Source of the DNA: Panax quinquefolius
Lineage: Eukaryota > Streptophyta > Magnoliopsida > Apiales > Araliaceae
Assembly (NCBI GenBank): GCA_020205615.1
Contig: CM035170.1
Coordinates: 41,789,807-41,853,806 of the forward strand
Direction: 5' to 3'
Length of the DNA stretch: 64,000 bases
Positions 1-11,296 of this stretch are shown piece after piece (the first letter of the stretch is position 1; every line of letters begins with the position of its first letter). The translations under genes and the position numbers were made by a program. The notes under the pieces were generated by a model. It had not been told where the DNA came from. It ran no database searches and saw nothing but the letters and a program-made list of their open reading frames with translations.

Positions 1-2266
1 TTACTATCTTTGTTCTGAGACTGGCGCTGCGACGCTAGCTTTATACCTACTTCTTGCACTGCGGCGCGAGCTTAATGTATAACTGTCCCGGACTTGGCGC
101 TGCGGCGCGAGTCCTTACTTAATGGGCCGCGCTGCGGCGCCACACTCCATAGGATTTTGTCACTGTTCATGGCACTGCAGCGCCACTTATTGAACTAAGG
201 TTCACGCTACGGGGAACTCTTGCAATAGGCTCGATTCATCGCTCCGTCATGCATGGCGCTGGTCTCTTTTGCCTAGTGTTGGCATCGCACAGCGCGCCAA
301 ATCATCCACCGGATATCAATTTCGGTTTTAAAATTTTGTGAACTTCCCGGACGCATAACTTCTTCGTTATAAGTCCGAATTGGCTCGTTCAAAAGCCTAC
401 GGTTCACAAATTATGTACTCTATATGACCATTCAAGAATTTTATCTATTTGACTTTGTTTGCAAAAAATTCACCTATTGGTTCATTTTTAACGTAAACGA
501 CAAACGTTCGTGAACGTTCAACGCTCGTTTCTTCGTTCTAAGTCGGAATCCGGTCATTTTTGAGTCCACAACTCTTAAATGCCAATTATGACTTGTCTTT
601 ATTGGAAAACAATGGTTTCATGATCAAACATAAAATTTGACTTCCATTTCGAGAATTTTACGTATTCGACGATTATCGTCCGATCGTACAAATTCCGGCA
701 ATTCTTCCTTCTTATGATTTGTTCAACATTACAATGAACTTCATTCATCATGTGAACATTTTAACATCCTTAATACAACAACTTATATTCATTGTTGGAT
801 TTTTGGACTTATTCTTCAAGAGCTTATAACTTGTCATTTATAAACTACTTAAGATTTCATCGTTAATGACTTATGACAAGTTAAAGTTTCTTAAACATCA
901 TTTCTTATATGTTTTTAACATATAACTTAACTTGGGTATACATGATACATATGATCATATAAATTCTTTTACCTTCATATCATTTCTCTTAATAAACTTC
1001 TTACAAGTTCATATTATTTTCACATAAGTTTATAACTTATGCTAGCTTAAATGACTTATTACCAAATTAATTGGCTTAAGTTCATTACTTACTCATTCAT
1101 GTTTCTTAATCCAACTTTTCTTATCATCCTATCATGAATAGAGATAGAAGATAATTGGAGAAGAAGTCTTACTCTTTTGTTGTCTTGGTAAGTAGCTTGC
1201 TTCTTTTTCTTAGCTTATGGAAATGACTTATTGCTAGCTTATTCTCTCTAACACTTAAGCACTTTAGAAGTGTTGGATTATTTGATCAACCAACAAATGA
1301 CTAGCAAAGCTCTTCTATTTATAGACTTTACAAGGTTAGGGTAGTTTGGTCTTTAAAACATCCCACCTCCTTAAGCCACCTCCTTACTATTCATTACTTG
1401 CTAGCCTCTCTCTTATCTCTTACTTGGCCATTAATTCAAAGTCTTGGTCAATATTCCTAACTTGGTCACCACATCACTTAGTCACCACATATCTTGGTCA
1501 TCACACATTACTTGGCCATTACATTATTTGGTCACCACATTCAACCATATTAATATGGTTTGCCCCATGGATCATACCACTCATGGATTCCATCTTGGGC
1601 TTACATTAAATAATCCTTGGGCTTTACTTTAACAAACACTAGTTGGTTCATACATTCATTAGTTGGGCTTCTCTCTCTAATTCACTTGGACTTGTATATA
1701 ATTGTTTACCAATCATCCAAGTCCATTAACATTTCTTAATACATATTGTTGATGTATTATTTTTGTATTCTAATTCTTATAGAATTTATATACGGTATTT
1801 CATCCTTCATACAAACTCGTATAATACTTCATATTATACTCGTTTTCATTACATCGTACAATACCAAGTATTATACCATTATTACTTATTCTTTAACATT
1901 TCGCTTTACTTAATGTTTACAAATTAAGTCCACAAGTGAATTATTACATTTTCCATAACTAGATTGTTATTACATAACCCTTCTTACCTTGTTATTCTAT
2001 CATTGCGTATTTCTCGAAATCTCAAAATTATATCCCGAGAAAATATCGATGAATAGTGTTTTTCGCAAAATTTCTCAGAAAACTTTTATTTTCGGCTTGG
2101 AAATTCAAACACTTTAATTCATCCACGTAGCTCAATTACTACGATATTCTAACATCAATAGGTTATAAAATGACAACCATCTTGATAACACATGGAATGT
2201 GATTTTATTATTATTTAATTTAATAAAATCATTTTACAATAAGATTCGAATTTCTTGGTCGTTACA
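1..2266 (-). repeat. E1 3' LTR (partial, cut by window edge)
   Basis: This is the distal part of the 3' LTR of the minus-strand element E1. It aligns along its whole length with 9041-11296. Read on the minus strand the LTR begins TGTAACGACC at 2266, next to a polypurine tract. About 1.2 kb of its U5 side lies outside the window. The segment 1-310 holds several GC-rich imperfect palindromes that differ from the matching part of the other LTR. A run of short imperfect repeats around CTTGGTCACCACAT lies at 1455-1550; open frames there exist only because of this repeat. Confidence 0.9.
1315..1323 (-). promoter_or_regulatory. Candidate TATA box in E1 3' LTR
   Basis: On the minus strand this reads TATAAATAG, a good plant TATA box, in the correct orientation for the LTR. 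The same site is kept in the other LTR at 10345-10353. The U3/R assignment is inferred from position only. Confidence 0.5.
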
Positions 2267-2282
2267 TTCTTCCCCCCTTATA
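2267..2282 (-). other. E1 polypurine tract
   Basis: The minus strand reads TATAAGGGGGGAAGAA directly before the LTR start TGTAACG. This is the expected plus-strand primer site for reverse transcription and fixes the inner border of the 3' LTR at 2266. Confidence 0.85.
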
Positions 2283-2283
2283 A

Positions 2284-2303
2284 AGATTCTGTCCCCAGAA
2301 TCT
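2284..2303 (-). other. Stem-loop just upstream of E1 PPT
   Basis: The minus strand reads AGATTCTG-GGGA-CAGAATCT, a perfect 8-bp stem with a 4-base loop, between the pol stop (2313-2315) and the polypurine tract. Equivalent stem-loops with different arm sequences lie at the same place in E2, E3, E4 and the inverted element end at 50139. See findings. Confidence 0.6.
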
Positions 2304-2312
2304 CGTCTTACT

Positions 2313-3630
2313 TTAATCAAATAGATGAGGAAAATTTTTCTTCATATTTTCTTCTAGTTCCCACGTTGCTTCTTCAGCGTCGTGGTTCTTCCATAATACT
2401 TTTACTAATGGTATTACCTTGTTCCTTAGAACTTGCTCCTTTCTATCAATGGTCTGGAGGTAATGCTATCATATACGCTACCTCTCCCACCCGTTTTAAT
2501 ACTTCAAAAGGTCCTATAAACCTTGGACTTAACTTTTCTTTCTTTCCAAAGCGTATCTTTCCTTTCCAGGGAGATACCTTTAGAAACACATACAAGCCCA
2601 CCTCAAGCTCTCAACTTAGTCGATGTGAGTCCGCATACTTCTTTTGTCTGTCCTGAGCTATGACGAGACGCATCCGAATTAACTTTACCACATTCGCTGT
2701 CTGTTGTACCAATTCTGGTCCTAGCATCCGGCGTTCTCCCACCTCATCCCAACATAAAGGTGTTCTGCACTTTCTCCCAAATAAAGCTTCATACGGCGGC
2801 ATGCCTATGCTTGCGTGATAACTGTTGTTATATGCAAACTCTACTAGTGGTAGGTGATCATCCCAACTACCCTTGAAATCCATGACGCAAGACCTCAACA
2901 TGTCTTCTAACGTCTGAATTTTCCTTTCGCTCTGCCCATCAGTTTGTGGATGATAAGCCGTGCTTAACCTCAGCTGTGTTCCCAACTGCTCTTGCAAACT
3001 CCTCCAAAAGATCGATGTGAATCGTGGATCACGATCTGACACAATTGATATCGGTACTCCATGTCTGGAAATGATTTCCTTAACATAAAGTTTAGCTAAC
3101 TGGTCTAAGTTATACTTGACCCTAATTGGCAAAAAGTGAGCTGACTTCGTCAATCGGTCCACTATTACCCAAATTGAATCGTACCCTTTTTGCGTCACCG
3201 GAAGTCCCACCATGAAGTCCATCGTGATATGCTCCCACTTCCATTCTGGAATCTCCAATGACTGTAGTAAACCACTGGGTCGTTGATGTTCGGCCTTAAC
3301 TTTTTGACAAGTTAAGCACCTACTCACATACTCTGCTATTTCTCTCTTCATGTTTGTCCACCAAAAACTCTATCGAAGGTCTTGATACATCTTTGTGCTA
3401 CCAGGATGTATCGAGTACCTTGAACTATGAGCTTCTTGTAACACTTGCTCCTTTAATTTTGTCTCATTCGGATTCCAAATTCTTCCCTCAAATCTTAATA
3501 ATCCCTCATTATCAAGACTATACTTAACCTCTTCCTTCGCGGATAACTGCTTCTTCATTTGGTTACACTCATCCGTCTTGAGTTGTACCTCCTTGGCCCT
3601 TTCTACGATGGTAGATTGCATCTCCGTCAC
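2313..3630 (-). pseudogene. E1 integrase and chromodomain (pol 3' part, broken)
   Basis: This is the integrase end of a chromovirus pol. The zinc-binding part has the pattern IHPGSTKMYQDLR ... CLTCQK, interrupted by one stop near 3374. The catalytic core is open from 3351 to 2611. The three acidic residues sit in TMDFMVGLP, SDRDPRFT and GQSERKIQTLE, so the DDE triad looks complete. Downstream the frame is broken. Recognisable pieces are SPWKGKIRFGKK, then RPRFIGPFEVL-type sequence, then a chromodomain with IDRKEQVLRNKVIP and WELEE near the end. A short deletion joins the GPF/Y region directly to the chromodomain. The stop is at 2313. The chromodomain and PBS point to the Tekay/Del lineage. 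Confidence 0.85.
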
Positions 3631-3639
3631 AAAGAGTAA

Positions 3640-5200
3640 CTACCCCGAATCACTCGACATCTTCACTTCTATTTCCATCCTAGCCATCTCAGTTATTAAC
3701 TCATTTTGAGCTGTTAACATAGACAACTTTTCCCGACCCTTCCTACTTAAGGCGTCGGCAACTACATTGGCTTTTCAAGGGTGATACAGGATTTCACAAT
3801 CATAATCCTTTATCAACTGCAGCCATCTTCTCTATCTCATATTCAACTCCTTCTGACTGAAGATAAACTTTATAGTTTTATGGTCCGTATATATCTCACA
3901 TTTTTCCCATAAAGATAATGTCTCCATATCTTTAGAGCAAACACTACCGCGACCAGTTCCAGATCATTAGTAGGGTACACTTTCTCATAATCATTCAACT
4001 GCCGAGATGCATACGCAATGACTTTGCCATACTGCATAAGCACATAACCAAGTCCTCTATGCGAAGCATCACTATACACTACAAAATTTCCCGTGTCATC
4101 TGGCAGTGACAAAATAGGAGCTTCACTTAATCTCTTCTTCAGTTCTTGAAAACTGTCTTCACATTTATTTGTCCATACGTATTTCACCGTTTTCCTTGTT
4201 AAGTTAGTCAACGAGGTAGCTATCTTCGAAAAGTCTTGGATAAATCTTCGCTAGTACCCTGCTAACCCTAGGAAACTCCGCACCTCAGTCGGCGTTTTCG
4301 ATTATTCCCAATTCATTACTGCTTCCACCTTCGCTGGATCCACTGAAATCCCCTTTTGGTCAATGACATGACCTAAAAATTGCACCTTTTCAAGCCAAAA
4401 TTCACATTTGATGAATTTCGCATATAACTTCTCCTTTCTTAGTGTCTCCAACACTAATCTTTAGTGTTCGGCATGATCTTCTGTAGTCTTAGAATAGACT
4501 AGAATATCATCGATAAACACCACGATGAACTTGTCCAATTATAGTTTGAACACTCTGTTCATCATATCCATAAATGCAGCTGGTGCATTCCTCAACCCAA
4601 ATGACATCACCAGAAACTCGTAATAACCATAACGAGTCCTGAATGCAGTCTTTGGTACATCTTCCTTCCTAACCTTCAACTGATGATACCCCGTCCACAA
4701 ATCTATTATAGAAAAATACTTTTCCCTTTTCAATTGATCAAATAGATCATCGATCCTAGGCAATGGGTATTTATTATTTAACGTTAACTTGTTCAACTCC
4801 CGATAGTCGATACAAAGCCTTAACGATCCGTCTTTCTTTTTGACAAACAACACGGGTGCTCCCCACGGCGAAACACTTGGTTGAATTTACTTCTTGTCTA
4901 ATAGTTCCTGTAGCTGAACCATTAGTTCTTTCATCTCCACAGGCGCCATACGGTATGGTGCCCTTGAAACCAGTGCCGTTCCTGGAACAGTGTCTATCAC
5001 AAATTCGATCTCCCTATCCGGCGGTAAACCCGGTAACTCACTTGGAAATACATCCATGAATTCGTTTACTATAGGTATTTGTTCCATGGTTGCTCCAATC
5101 TCTGGGTATAAAAAACATGGCATAGGTAACCTACACAATCCTTTCTTAAATGTTTTCTAGTTTGTGTCATCGTAAGGCAACACGGACGTCCCGACAATTT
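3640..5200 (-). pseudogene. E1 reverse transcriptase and RNase H (broken)
   Basis: RT occupies roughly 4210-5138. Visible blocks are [52 protein letters not shown] and, in another frame near 4510-4540, FIDDILVYSKT with the catalytic FIDD. RNase H follows at about 3640-4211 with [26 protein letters not shown] and [23 protein letters not shown] frameshift near 3875 moves the TDHK block to another frame, then [19 protein letters not shown] completes the domain. At least three frameshifts and several stops break the frame. Order and motifs are typical of Ty3/gypsy pol. Confidence 0.85.
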
Positions 5201-5650
5201 ACTACCATAAAATTCTACAGGAGGTTGTTTCAACGTCCTGATGCTCACACTTTTCCTTCTGGCAATCTATAATTGCTCCATGGTTAATGAACTAATCTAT
5301 TCCGAGAATTACGTCGAATTCTCCTAACTTTATCGGTATTAAATCTATCGATAACTTACAACCACATACATCTACGCACCAACTCCTATGAATATCTTCA
5401 ACAAGAATTATCTCTTCGTTTGCTACCTTAATGTTCAAAGGTATAGGCAATTTTTCGGGAAATAATTCTAATCGTCTAGCAAAATCATATGCTATAAACG
5501 AACAAGTAGCACCCGAATCAAATAGCACGTATGTATTCATATTGTTGATCGAAATAATACTGCAATACACATCCCCGATGCCACCGCATCTTGGACCGTC
5601 GTATTAAAAGTGCGCCATTGATTTCCCATTGAAGCTAGACCACTAATAGC
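5201..5650 (-). pseudogene. E1 retropepsin-like protease region
   Basis: An aspartic protease of retroviral type. The active-site block reads YVLFDSGATCSFIA (near 5535-5490) and the C-terminal strand block reads [11 protein letters not shown] (5292-5325), just before a stop where a conserved W is expected. The same domain in E2 reads VLFDSGATCSF and [12 protein letters not shown], which supports the assignment. Upstream the frame runs into the gag tail through a frameshift. Confidence 0.8.
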
Positions 5651-6687
5651 TAACTTCCCGCTATTAGGTCCTTTATTTCCTTCTATCCCCTTCTTGGGCG
5701 GTTCTTTTGCTATGTGGTCACTTGATCCACATACAAAGCATCCGTGATTCTTCTTCTGGATTGGGACAAGTTAAGCGAAATGTGCCCTTCCATCCTGAAT
5801 TATAACATACCGCTTACCTTTTTGAGATGCAGACTCTAAGTGAGTCTTCCCATGAGTTTCTGAGCCTCTATCCTCCTCTTGGAGTCCCCTTGTTTCGCTC
5901 CCGATATTCCCGAGTTAAAGCCCTTCCTCTTAAATCGTCGTCACTTCTTTGGCTCCCTGGTCTTGGTTCCTCCATCAACCCTGCCTTTGGTCGTCTTATC
6001 TTTGTGGTAATGGCTAAGAGCCTCATTCCCACCTTCAATAATTATTGCCTTTTTTCTAGTATGGTTCCAAAGGAAGTACTTTGGAACACGAGATTCAAGA
6101 TAGAGCCGTGGTTTCAAGCCTCGCCGAACCTTCTAGCCTTCTTTCTCACTTGTCCACTTGATGTGGAGCGAATCGTGCCGATTCATTAAACTTGGCGAAG
6201 ATCTTTGAGAACTGTCATATCCCCTTGTCTCAATTCTAGAAACCTCATCTCCATCCTCCCTTGCATACTCATGGGAAAATAGTTCTCAAAGAAAATCTCC
6301 TTGAACCTCTCCCACGTTAGGTTCCCTATATATTTCTACCTTTGGTTTGCCTCCCACCAGAAGTTGCCCTCTCCTTTCATCAAATAGGTTGCAAAGGCAA
6401 CCTTCTGTCCCTCCTCAACATTTGATATAACAAATTCTTTCTCGATTTCTTTTACCCGTGTCTGGGCTTCTATAGGGTCCATAGGTCCCTTGAACTCCGG
6501 CAGACCTACACTTTTGAAATCCTTAAAAGTAGTAGCTCAGTCTTACTCCGAGAATTACGGGTACATTAGCCCTGTTTATTAAAGCGGTAGTTAAAAAGAT
6601 TAACGAACTCCTACATTGGATTAACTGGGACCACCCTCCCGTTGGTTAACATTAATACGATTTCGCTTGTCTCCTTCTTGGCGGCAT
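5600..6687 (-). pseudogene. E1 gag (broken)
   Basis: The start ATG is at 6687-6685 and gives MPPRRRQ, matching the gag starts of E2 and E4, but a stop follows after ten codons. Further on, fragments in changing frames match E2 gag: a PE-FKG block near 6490 and a block near 6350 that in E4 reads FWWEANQTRGG. The zinc-knuckle part near 5755-5700 reads CFVCGSSDHIAKEPP, lacking the last Cys of CCHC. The plus-strand frame 5827-6189 is a shadow. Gag would form the virus-like particle; this copy cannot. Confidence 0.7.
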
Positions 6688-6699
6688 TTTAACGTTAAG

Positions 6700-7122
6700 A
6701 AAAAACAACACATCATTATTACTTTATTCTTGTTGGTTTGTTATTATTTATAATAAAACAATAACTCATACTCATTACTCGACATATTTCATAAAAAGAT
6801 TTATATTGATTCATAACTTGTAGTATAACACTACATTCTTTACATTACTCGACCTTAGTGATTACATTTCCATCCCGCATTACTTTCCAAAATTGGGATT
6901 TACAAAGACTACCCTTTGTTATACAAAAGAGGGTTTTACGTCACAACTAGATACATAATATTTACATATCTATTCTACTCTAGCTATTGCTAGATTACAT
7001 CCGTCGTAAAGGCATTCTCAAAATCGCTTCCGGCAAACCAAAGAATAACATCTCTATCGATGGTATAACAGGTCCATCTGCTTCTTACACGATATCCAAA
7101 TTTACTACCTGCTCATTGAAAT
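6700..7122 (-). other. Untranslated stretch between extra ORF and gag of E1
   Basis: About 420 bases of AT-rich sequence with no supported frame. It separates the extra ORF from gag, as 13000-13425 does in E2. Confidence 0.5.
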
Positions 7123-7641
7123 CTACATGAGAACTCCTATGAATATAGGACATCCTCTCAACTTCCGCTTCTTAATCTTTAGCTCCTGCTTGAGCTCAAA
7201 GACTTCACCTCTCAAATCTCGGACTTTGTCCATAGCTAGGACTCTATCATCGTGCTCCTCTTCCCACATTCCTTCCATACTAGTCTTGTCATCACGGACA
7301 GCTCGGAGTTCCTCTTTCAACTCCTTAACCTCTTGGCAGTAATGGACATTCCTATCTAATCTGAGCATAAATAGTGCCTTCATTGATTCCCCCGTAAACA
7401 TTTCCTCTGTAGGTGGAACCTGGGTCTCTGTAGGTGGAACCTGGTCAAAGGACATCACGTCCACCTCCTCCTCCAACATGCCATCAAATATGGACATGTA
7501 GTCTAAGTCGTCTGAGTCTCCCGACTCAATGGTCACCAACTCTGGTTCTACGGCTACGGGATTTGGTAGTATCTCTACCCGAATAACTTAATCCTCGCTA
7601 ACTACATGTATATCTCTATACATATCATTTTCTCCTGACAT
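7123..7641 (-). pseudogene. E1 extra ORF upstream of gag (acidic, coiled coil)
   Basis: A frame of 173 codons lies between the PBS and gag, on the gag strand. I chose the ATG at 7641-7639 (MSGEND...) because it matches the start of the E2 frame at 12393: both begin MS-[GN]-E and soon have RDIHVV-[SR]-E. One in-frame stop follows at about codon 18. The middle is acidic (SGDSDDLDY, MLEEEVDVM), with a short duplicated VPPTETQ/VPPTEEM. The C-terminal half is heptad-like (VKELKEELRAV, VRDLRGEVFELKQEL), so a coiled coil is likely. I know no family for it. Its role is unknown. Confidence 0.6.
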
Positions 7642-7807
7642 CTAAAATAAAACAATATAGTTTGATTAGTACACGTCAGTAAAATAATAAAAATACATAA
7701 CATAATATAATGCATTTTTATAAGGTTACTTTCCATCTTTTACTTCTTTATTCTTTCGTAAGGTTATGACTTAAGGTTCTACTTTCCCCCTTAAGTTTTA
7801 TAACCTA

Positions 7808-7820
7808 GGCTTTGATACCA
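7808..7820 (-). other. E1 primer-binding site (tRNA-iMet type)
   Basis: The minus strand reads TGGTATCAAAGCC three bases inside the end of the 5' LTR. This is close to the usual initiator-Met tRNA complement TGGTATCAGAGC of many plant Ty3/gypsy and Ty1/copia elements. Confidence 0.85.
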
Positions 7821-7823
7821 ACT

Positions 7824-10800
7824 TGTAGCGCCCCTAAATCCAGGGAATCTTCCAACCCGATAGATGGTGCTATACTGTACAACATTCATACATTCATTCA
7901 ATTGAAAAGTCTCAAAGAACGAACATAACATCTATATATTTAAAGTAATATTTAAATTTCCCAATTTCTAAACCTGTTGCAAAAGGTTCTTTGTCATAAT
8001 ATCAGTTAAATTACAACAATAGACCTATACTATTACAAGACAGCTTAGTAATCTGCCTTAACTTTTCCTTTATCCTTTTTCGATCCTTCGGGACATTCAG
8101 TCTTAGCTGCATTCAAATAGTTCAATCAAGAGTGAGCATAACTAGCTCATCAAGTATAACAATTTAATAACAACATGCTTGATACATACAAATTGTATAT
8201 CTTCGATAACTGAACAATAGTTATGATGTAATATTGATAATTCAAAATAGCACTTCATCTTTTCTTTCAAAATGTTTTAATAATAACAATGTATTTAGTA
8301 AAACATTCACTCGATCGAGAGACCTTGAGTATTCATTCGTTATTGGAAAAGGACAACCCGAAACCAAGTCCAGTAAGCCCGATATCACTTACGAGCACTT
8401 CTAGGTGATCGACTGTTGTACTCTATGTTAATCAACACTACATCCATTAAACGTATACGCTTAAGCATTTGGCAACCTCACGTGCTTCGCTGCTTTTATC
8501 GACAAAATATTTGTTTAACATTTCATCTTCTTTTTGAAAACCATATCAAGTAGTTGACAAAAGATAGCGACATTTGATAATACATGAATAGATTATCAAT
8601 TCATCAAGTCTAGCCAAAGGAATTGGCTTCAACTTCTTCATACTTCAATTCATGCGAAAGAATACATGAATCTCAAAAACTTGTTCAAAGTGAACTGAGA
8701 CAAGAGTTAGAATACTTGCCTTTAGCGTCTGCTACGGTAAATTAACTTTATGTTCAAGTCATTCAAGTCTCTACAATACATGATCGCATAATACCTTACA
8801 TTAGGTCACATATAATCAAGTATGTATATGACTATATCATACTCTTTATTTCAATCTAATTGTGTATTAGATTCATTTAATATTCGTTCCGGTTTATCAT
8901 TATGTTTTCATTATACTTGACTAGGTTATCTCAACCTTTATACATCATCCTTAAGGTTTAACAATCTTTAATAAATGTTACATTACCTTCCTTAAGTTAT
9001 GTTTACTTCCATTTCTTTTCTTTATACTTAGAAAATTTCATTACTATCTTTGTTACGAGGCTGGCGCTTCTGCCAAATTTTTTATACTCTACATCTCACG
9101 CTGCGTGCGAGCTTAATGTATAATCGTCCGGACTTGGCCATTGCATGGCCGAGTCCTTACTTAATGGGTCGGCTTCTGGCGCCACACCTCGAGGATCTTG
9201 TCCTTTGTTAAGCTGTATTTCACTTATTGAACTAAAGTTCGCGCTATGGCGAACTCTTCTTTGTAAACTCGATTCTTTATTACGTGTCGCGGTAGTCTTT
9301 TTTTTGCCTAGGGTTGGCATCATGGCCTTGACTCTGGGCACCAGATATCAATTTCAGTTTTGAAATTTTGTGAACTTCCCGGATGCATAACTTCTTCGTT
9401 ATATGTCCGAATTGGCTCGTTCAAAAGCCTATGGTTCAAAAATTACGTACTCTATATGACCATTCAAGAATTTTATCTATTTTACTTTGTTTTCTAAAAA
9501 TTCACTTATTGGTTCATTTTTAACGTAAACGATAAACGTTCGTGAATGTTCAATGCTAGTTTCTTCGTTTTAAGTCGGAATCCGGTCATTTTCGAGTCCG
9601 AACTCTTAAATGCCAATTATGACTTGTCTTTATTGGAAAACAATGGTTTCATGATCAAACATAAAATTTGACTTCCATTCCGAGAATTTTACGTATTCGA
9701 CGATTATCGTCGATCGTGCAAATTCGTGATTCTTCCTTCTTATGATTTGATCAACATTACAAATGAACTTCATTCATCTTGTGAATATTTTAACATCCTT
9801 AATACAACAACTTATATTCATTGTTTGATTTTTTGACTTATTCTTCAAGAGCTTATAACTTGTCATTTATAAACTACTTAAGATTTCATCGTTAATGACT
9901 TATGACAAGTTAAAGTTTCTTAAACATCATTTCTTATATGTTCTTAACATATAACTTAACTTGGGTATACATGATACATATGATCATATAAATTCTTTTA
10001 CCTTCATATCATTTCTCTTAATAAACTTCTTACAAGTTCATATTATTTTCACATAAGTTTATAACTTATGCTAGCTTAAATGACTTATTACCAAATTAAT
10101 TGGCTTAAGTTCATTACTTACTCATTCATGTTTCTTAATCCAACTTTTCTTATCATCCTATCATGAATAGAGATAGAAGATAATTGGAGAAGAAGTCTTA
10201 CTTTTTTTGTTGTCTTGGTAAGTAGCTTGCTTCTTCTTCTTAGCTTATGGAAATGACTTATTGCTAGCTTATTCTCTCTAACACTTAAGCACTTTAGAAG
10301 TGTTAGATTATTTGATCAACCAACAAATGACTAGCAAAGCTCTTCTATTTATAGACTTTCCAAGCTTAGGGTAGTTTGGTCTTTAAAACATCCCACCTCC
10401 TTAAGCCACCTCCTTACTATTCATTACTTGCTAGCCACTCTCTTATCTCTTACTTGGCCATTAATTCAAAGTTTTGGTCAATACTCCTAACTTGGTCACC
10501 ACATCACTTGGTCACCACATATCTTGGTCATCACACATTACTTGGCCATTACATTACTTGGTCACCACATTCAACCATATTAATATGGTTTGCCCCATGG
10601 ATCATACCACTCATGGATTCCATCTTGGGCTTACATTAAATAATCCTTGGGCTTTACTTTAACAAACACTAGTTGGTACATTAATTCATTAGTTGGGCTT
10701 CTCTCTCTAATTCACTTGGACTTGTATATAATTGTTTACCAATCATCCAAGTCCATTAACATTTCTTAATACATATTGTTGATGTATTATTTTCGTATTC

Positions 10801-11296
10801 TAATTCTTATAGAATTTATATACGGTATATCATCCTTCATACAAACTAGTATAATACTTCATATTATACTCGTTTTCATTACTTCGTACAATACCAAGTA
10901 CTATACCATTATTACTTATTCTTTAACACTTCTCTTTACTTAATGTTTACAAATTAAGTCCACAAGCGAATTATTACATTTTCCATAACTAGATTGTTAT
11001 TACATAATCCATCTTACCTTGTTATTCCATCATTGCGTATTTCTCGGAATCTCAAAATTATATCCCGAGAAAATACCGATGAATAGTATTTTTCTGAAAA
11101 TTTCATGGAAAACTTTTATTTTCGTCTTGAAAATTCAAACACTTTAATTCATCCACGTAGCTCAATTACTACGATATTCTATCATCAATAGGTTATACAA
11201 TGAGAACCATCTTGATAACACATGGAAAATGATTTTATTATTATTTAATTTAATAAAATCATTTTACAATAAGATCCGAATTTCTCGGTCGTTACA
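7824..11296 (-). repeat. E1 5' LTR (3473 bp)
   Basis: On the minus strand the LTR runs from TGTAACGACC at 11296 to GGGGCGCTACA at 7824, with TG...CA ends. Its part 9041-11296 aligns with the 3' LTR at 1-2266, mostly with scattered substitutions. The length suits Tekay/Del-like elements, which often have long LTRs. The base after 11296 begins the older element E2, so E1 inserted into the E2 5' LTR. The second target-site copy lies outside the window. Confidence 0.9.
10345..10353 (-). promoter_or_regulatory. Candidate TATA box in E1 5' LTR
   Basis: TATAAATAG on the minus strand, in the same context (TATAAATAGAAGAGC) as in the other LTR. It would drive the E1 genomic RNA leftward. Confidence 0.5.

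Noticed and set aside
1346..1609. An 87-codon frame kept in both E1 LTRs (also 10376-10639)
   Set aside because: The two copies are the same LTR segment, so conservation is expected. The frame results from short repeats of CTTGGTCACCACAT and is on the strand opposite to the element.
5827..6189. 120-codon plus-strand frame
   Set aside because: Antisense shadow of the broken E1 gag.
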